A stretch of DNA of 6,360 nt from Sphingobacteriales bacterium (GTDB lineage: Bacteria > Bacteroidota > Bacteroidia > Sphingobacteriales > Sphingobacteriaceae). Below are positions 6,299-6,360 of the stretch, piece after piece (position 1 is the stretch's first letter; each line of letters opens with the position of its first letter). The notes below the pieces were generated by a model. The model searched no databases, was not told where the DNA came from, and saw only the letters and a program-made list of their open reading frames with translations. Position numbers and translations under genes: made by a program. The stretch spans positions 1 through 6,360 of the forward strand of contig JAGVEE010000271.1 of the NCBI GenBank assembly GCA_020058405.1, read 5' to 3'.

Positions 6299-6338
6299 AT
6301 GAGCTAGGTCTTATGAGCTAAGCCTTGCCTAGCTCAAA
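6299..6338. repeat. Palindromic repeat, copy B, with an extra half-unit
   Basis: The direct repeats ATGAGCTAGGTCTT (6299-6312) and ATGAGCTAAGCCTT (6313-6326) are followed by the inverted arm GCCTAGCTCAAA (6327-6338). The second direct repeat and the arm form a hairpin like copy A, with 9-bp arms, a CTT loop and one mismatch that is a G-U wobble on the minus strand. The extra half-unit offers an alternative pairing partner. It may end a minus-strand transcript entering from beyond the window. No gene is visible in the last 22 bases, which are AT-rich. Confidence 0.7.
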
Positions 6339-6360
6339 ATAAATTGATAATATTAATATA

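Noticed and set aside
5773..6338. CRISPR array made of the palindromic units
   Set aside because: There are only two full units, more than 500 bp apart with a gene between them, and no regular spacers or cas genes.

Overview
The window is AT-rich. It carries pilin-like cell-surface genes, two lower-glycolysis genes (tpiA and pgk) and one unrecognised small gene. Four things suggest a Patescibacteria/CPR-type bacterium, perhaps Parcubacteria-like: prepilin-like surface proteins with an 'ESG.EDA.YRLKNN' segment after the membrane helix, a short phosphoglycerate kinase (369 aa), the absence of any convincing Shine-Dalgarno sequence, and short intergenic spaces. This placement is inference from style and not a database match. 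All five recognisable reading frames end in TAA, and the long Gly-rich frames contain no in-frame TGA. That argues for the standard bacterial code and against the UGA=Gly code of Gracilibacteria/SR1.

Layout. Positions 2-1615 (+) hold the body of a large pilin-like/beta-solenoid surface protein gene. It is cut by the window start and interrupted by an in-frame TAA at 122-124. Positions 1617-1800 hold decayed remnants: first the 3' end of a tpiA copy, then the 5' end of a pgk copy. A rho-independent terminator (1861-1894) and a strong promoter (1936-1964) follow. The intact paralogue of the surface protein lies at 1973-3751 (+), then tpiA (3770-4528, +) and pgk (4607-5716, +), each with its own -10 element and with hairpin terminators after tpiA and pgk. 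A convergent unrecognised gene (5801-6265, -) sits between two copies of a palindromic repeat.

How it fits together. The gene order surface protein - tpiA - pgk occurs twice, once intact (1973-5716) and once as a wreck (2-1800). The simplest reading is an old tandem duplication. In the upstream copy the surface gene gained a nonsense codon, and tpiA-pgk was largely deleted. TpiA and Pgk catalyse nearby steps of lower glycolysis. The surface protein is probably exported through a type IV pilus-like machine, and its link to glycolysis appears to be proximity only.

Regulation. All four intact genes have a plausible -10 hexamer ending only 6-8 nt before the ATG and no ribosome binding site. This predicts leaderless mRNAs throughout the window. 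The promoter of the minus-strand gene also has a G7 tract inside an unusually short -35/-10 spacer, which could make it phase-variable.
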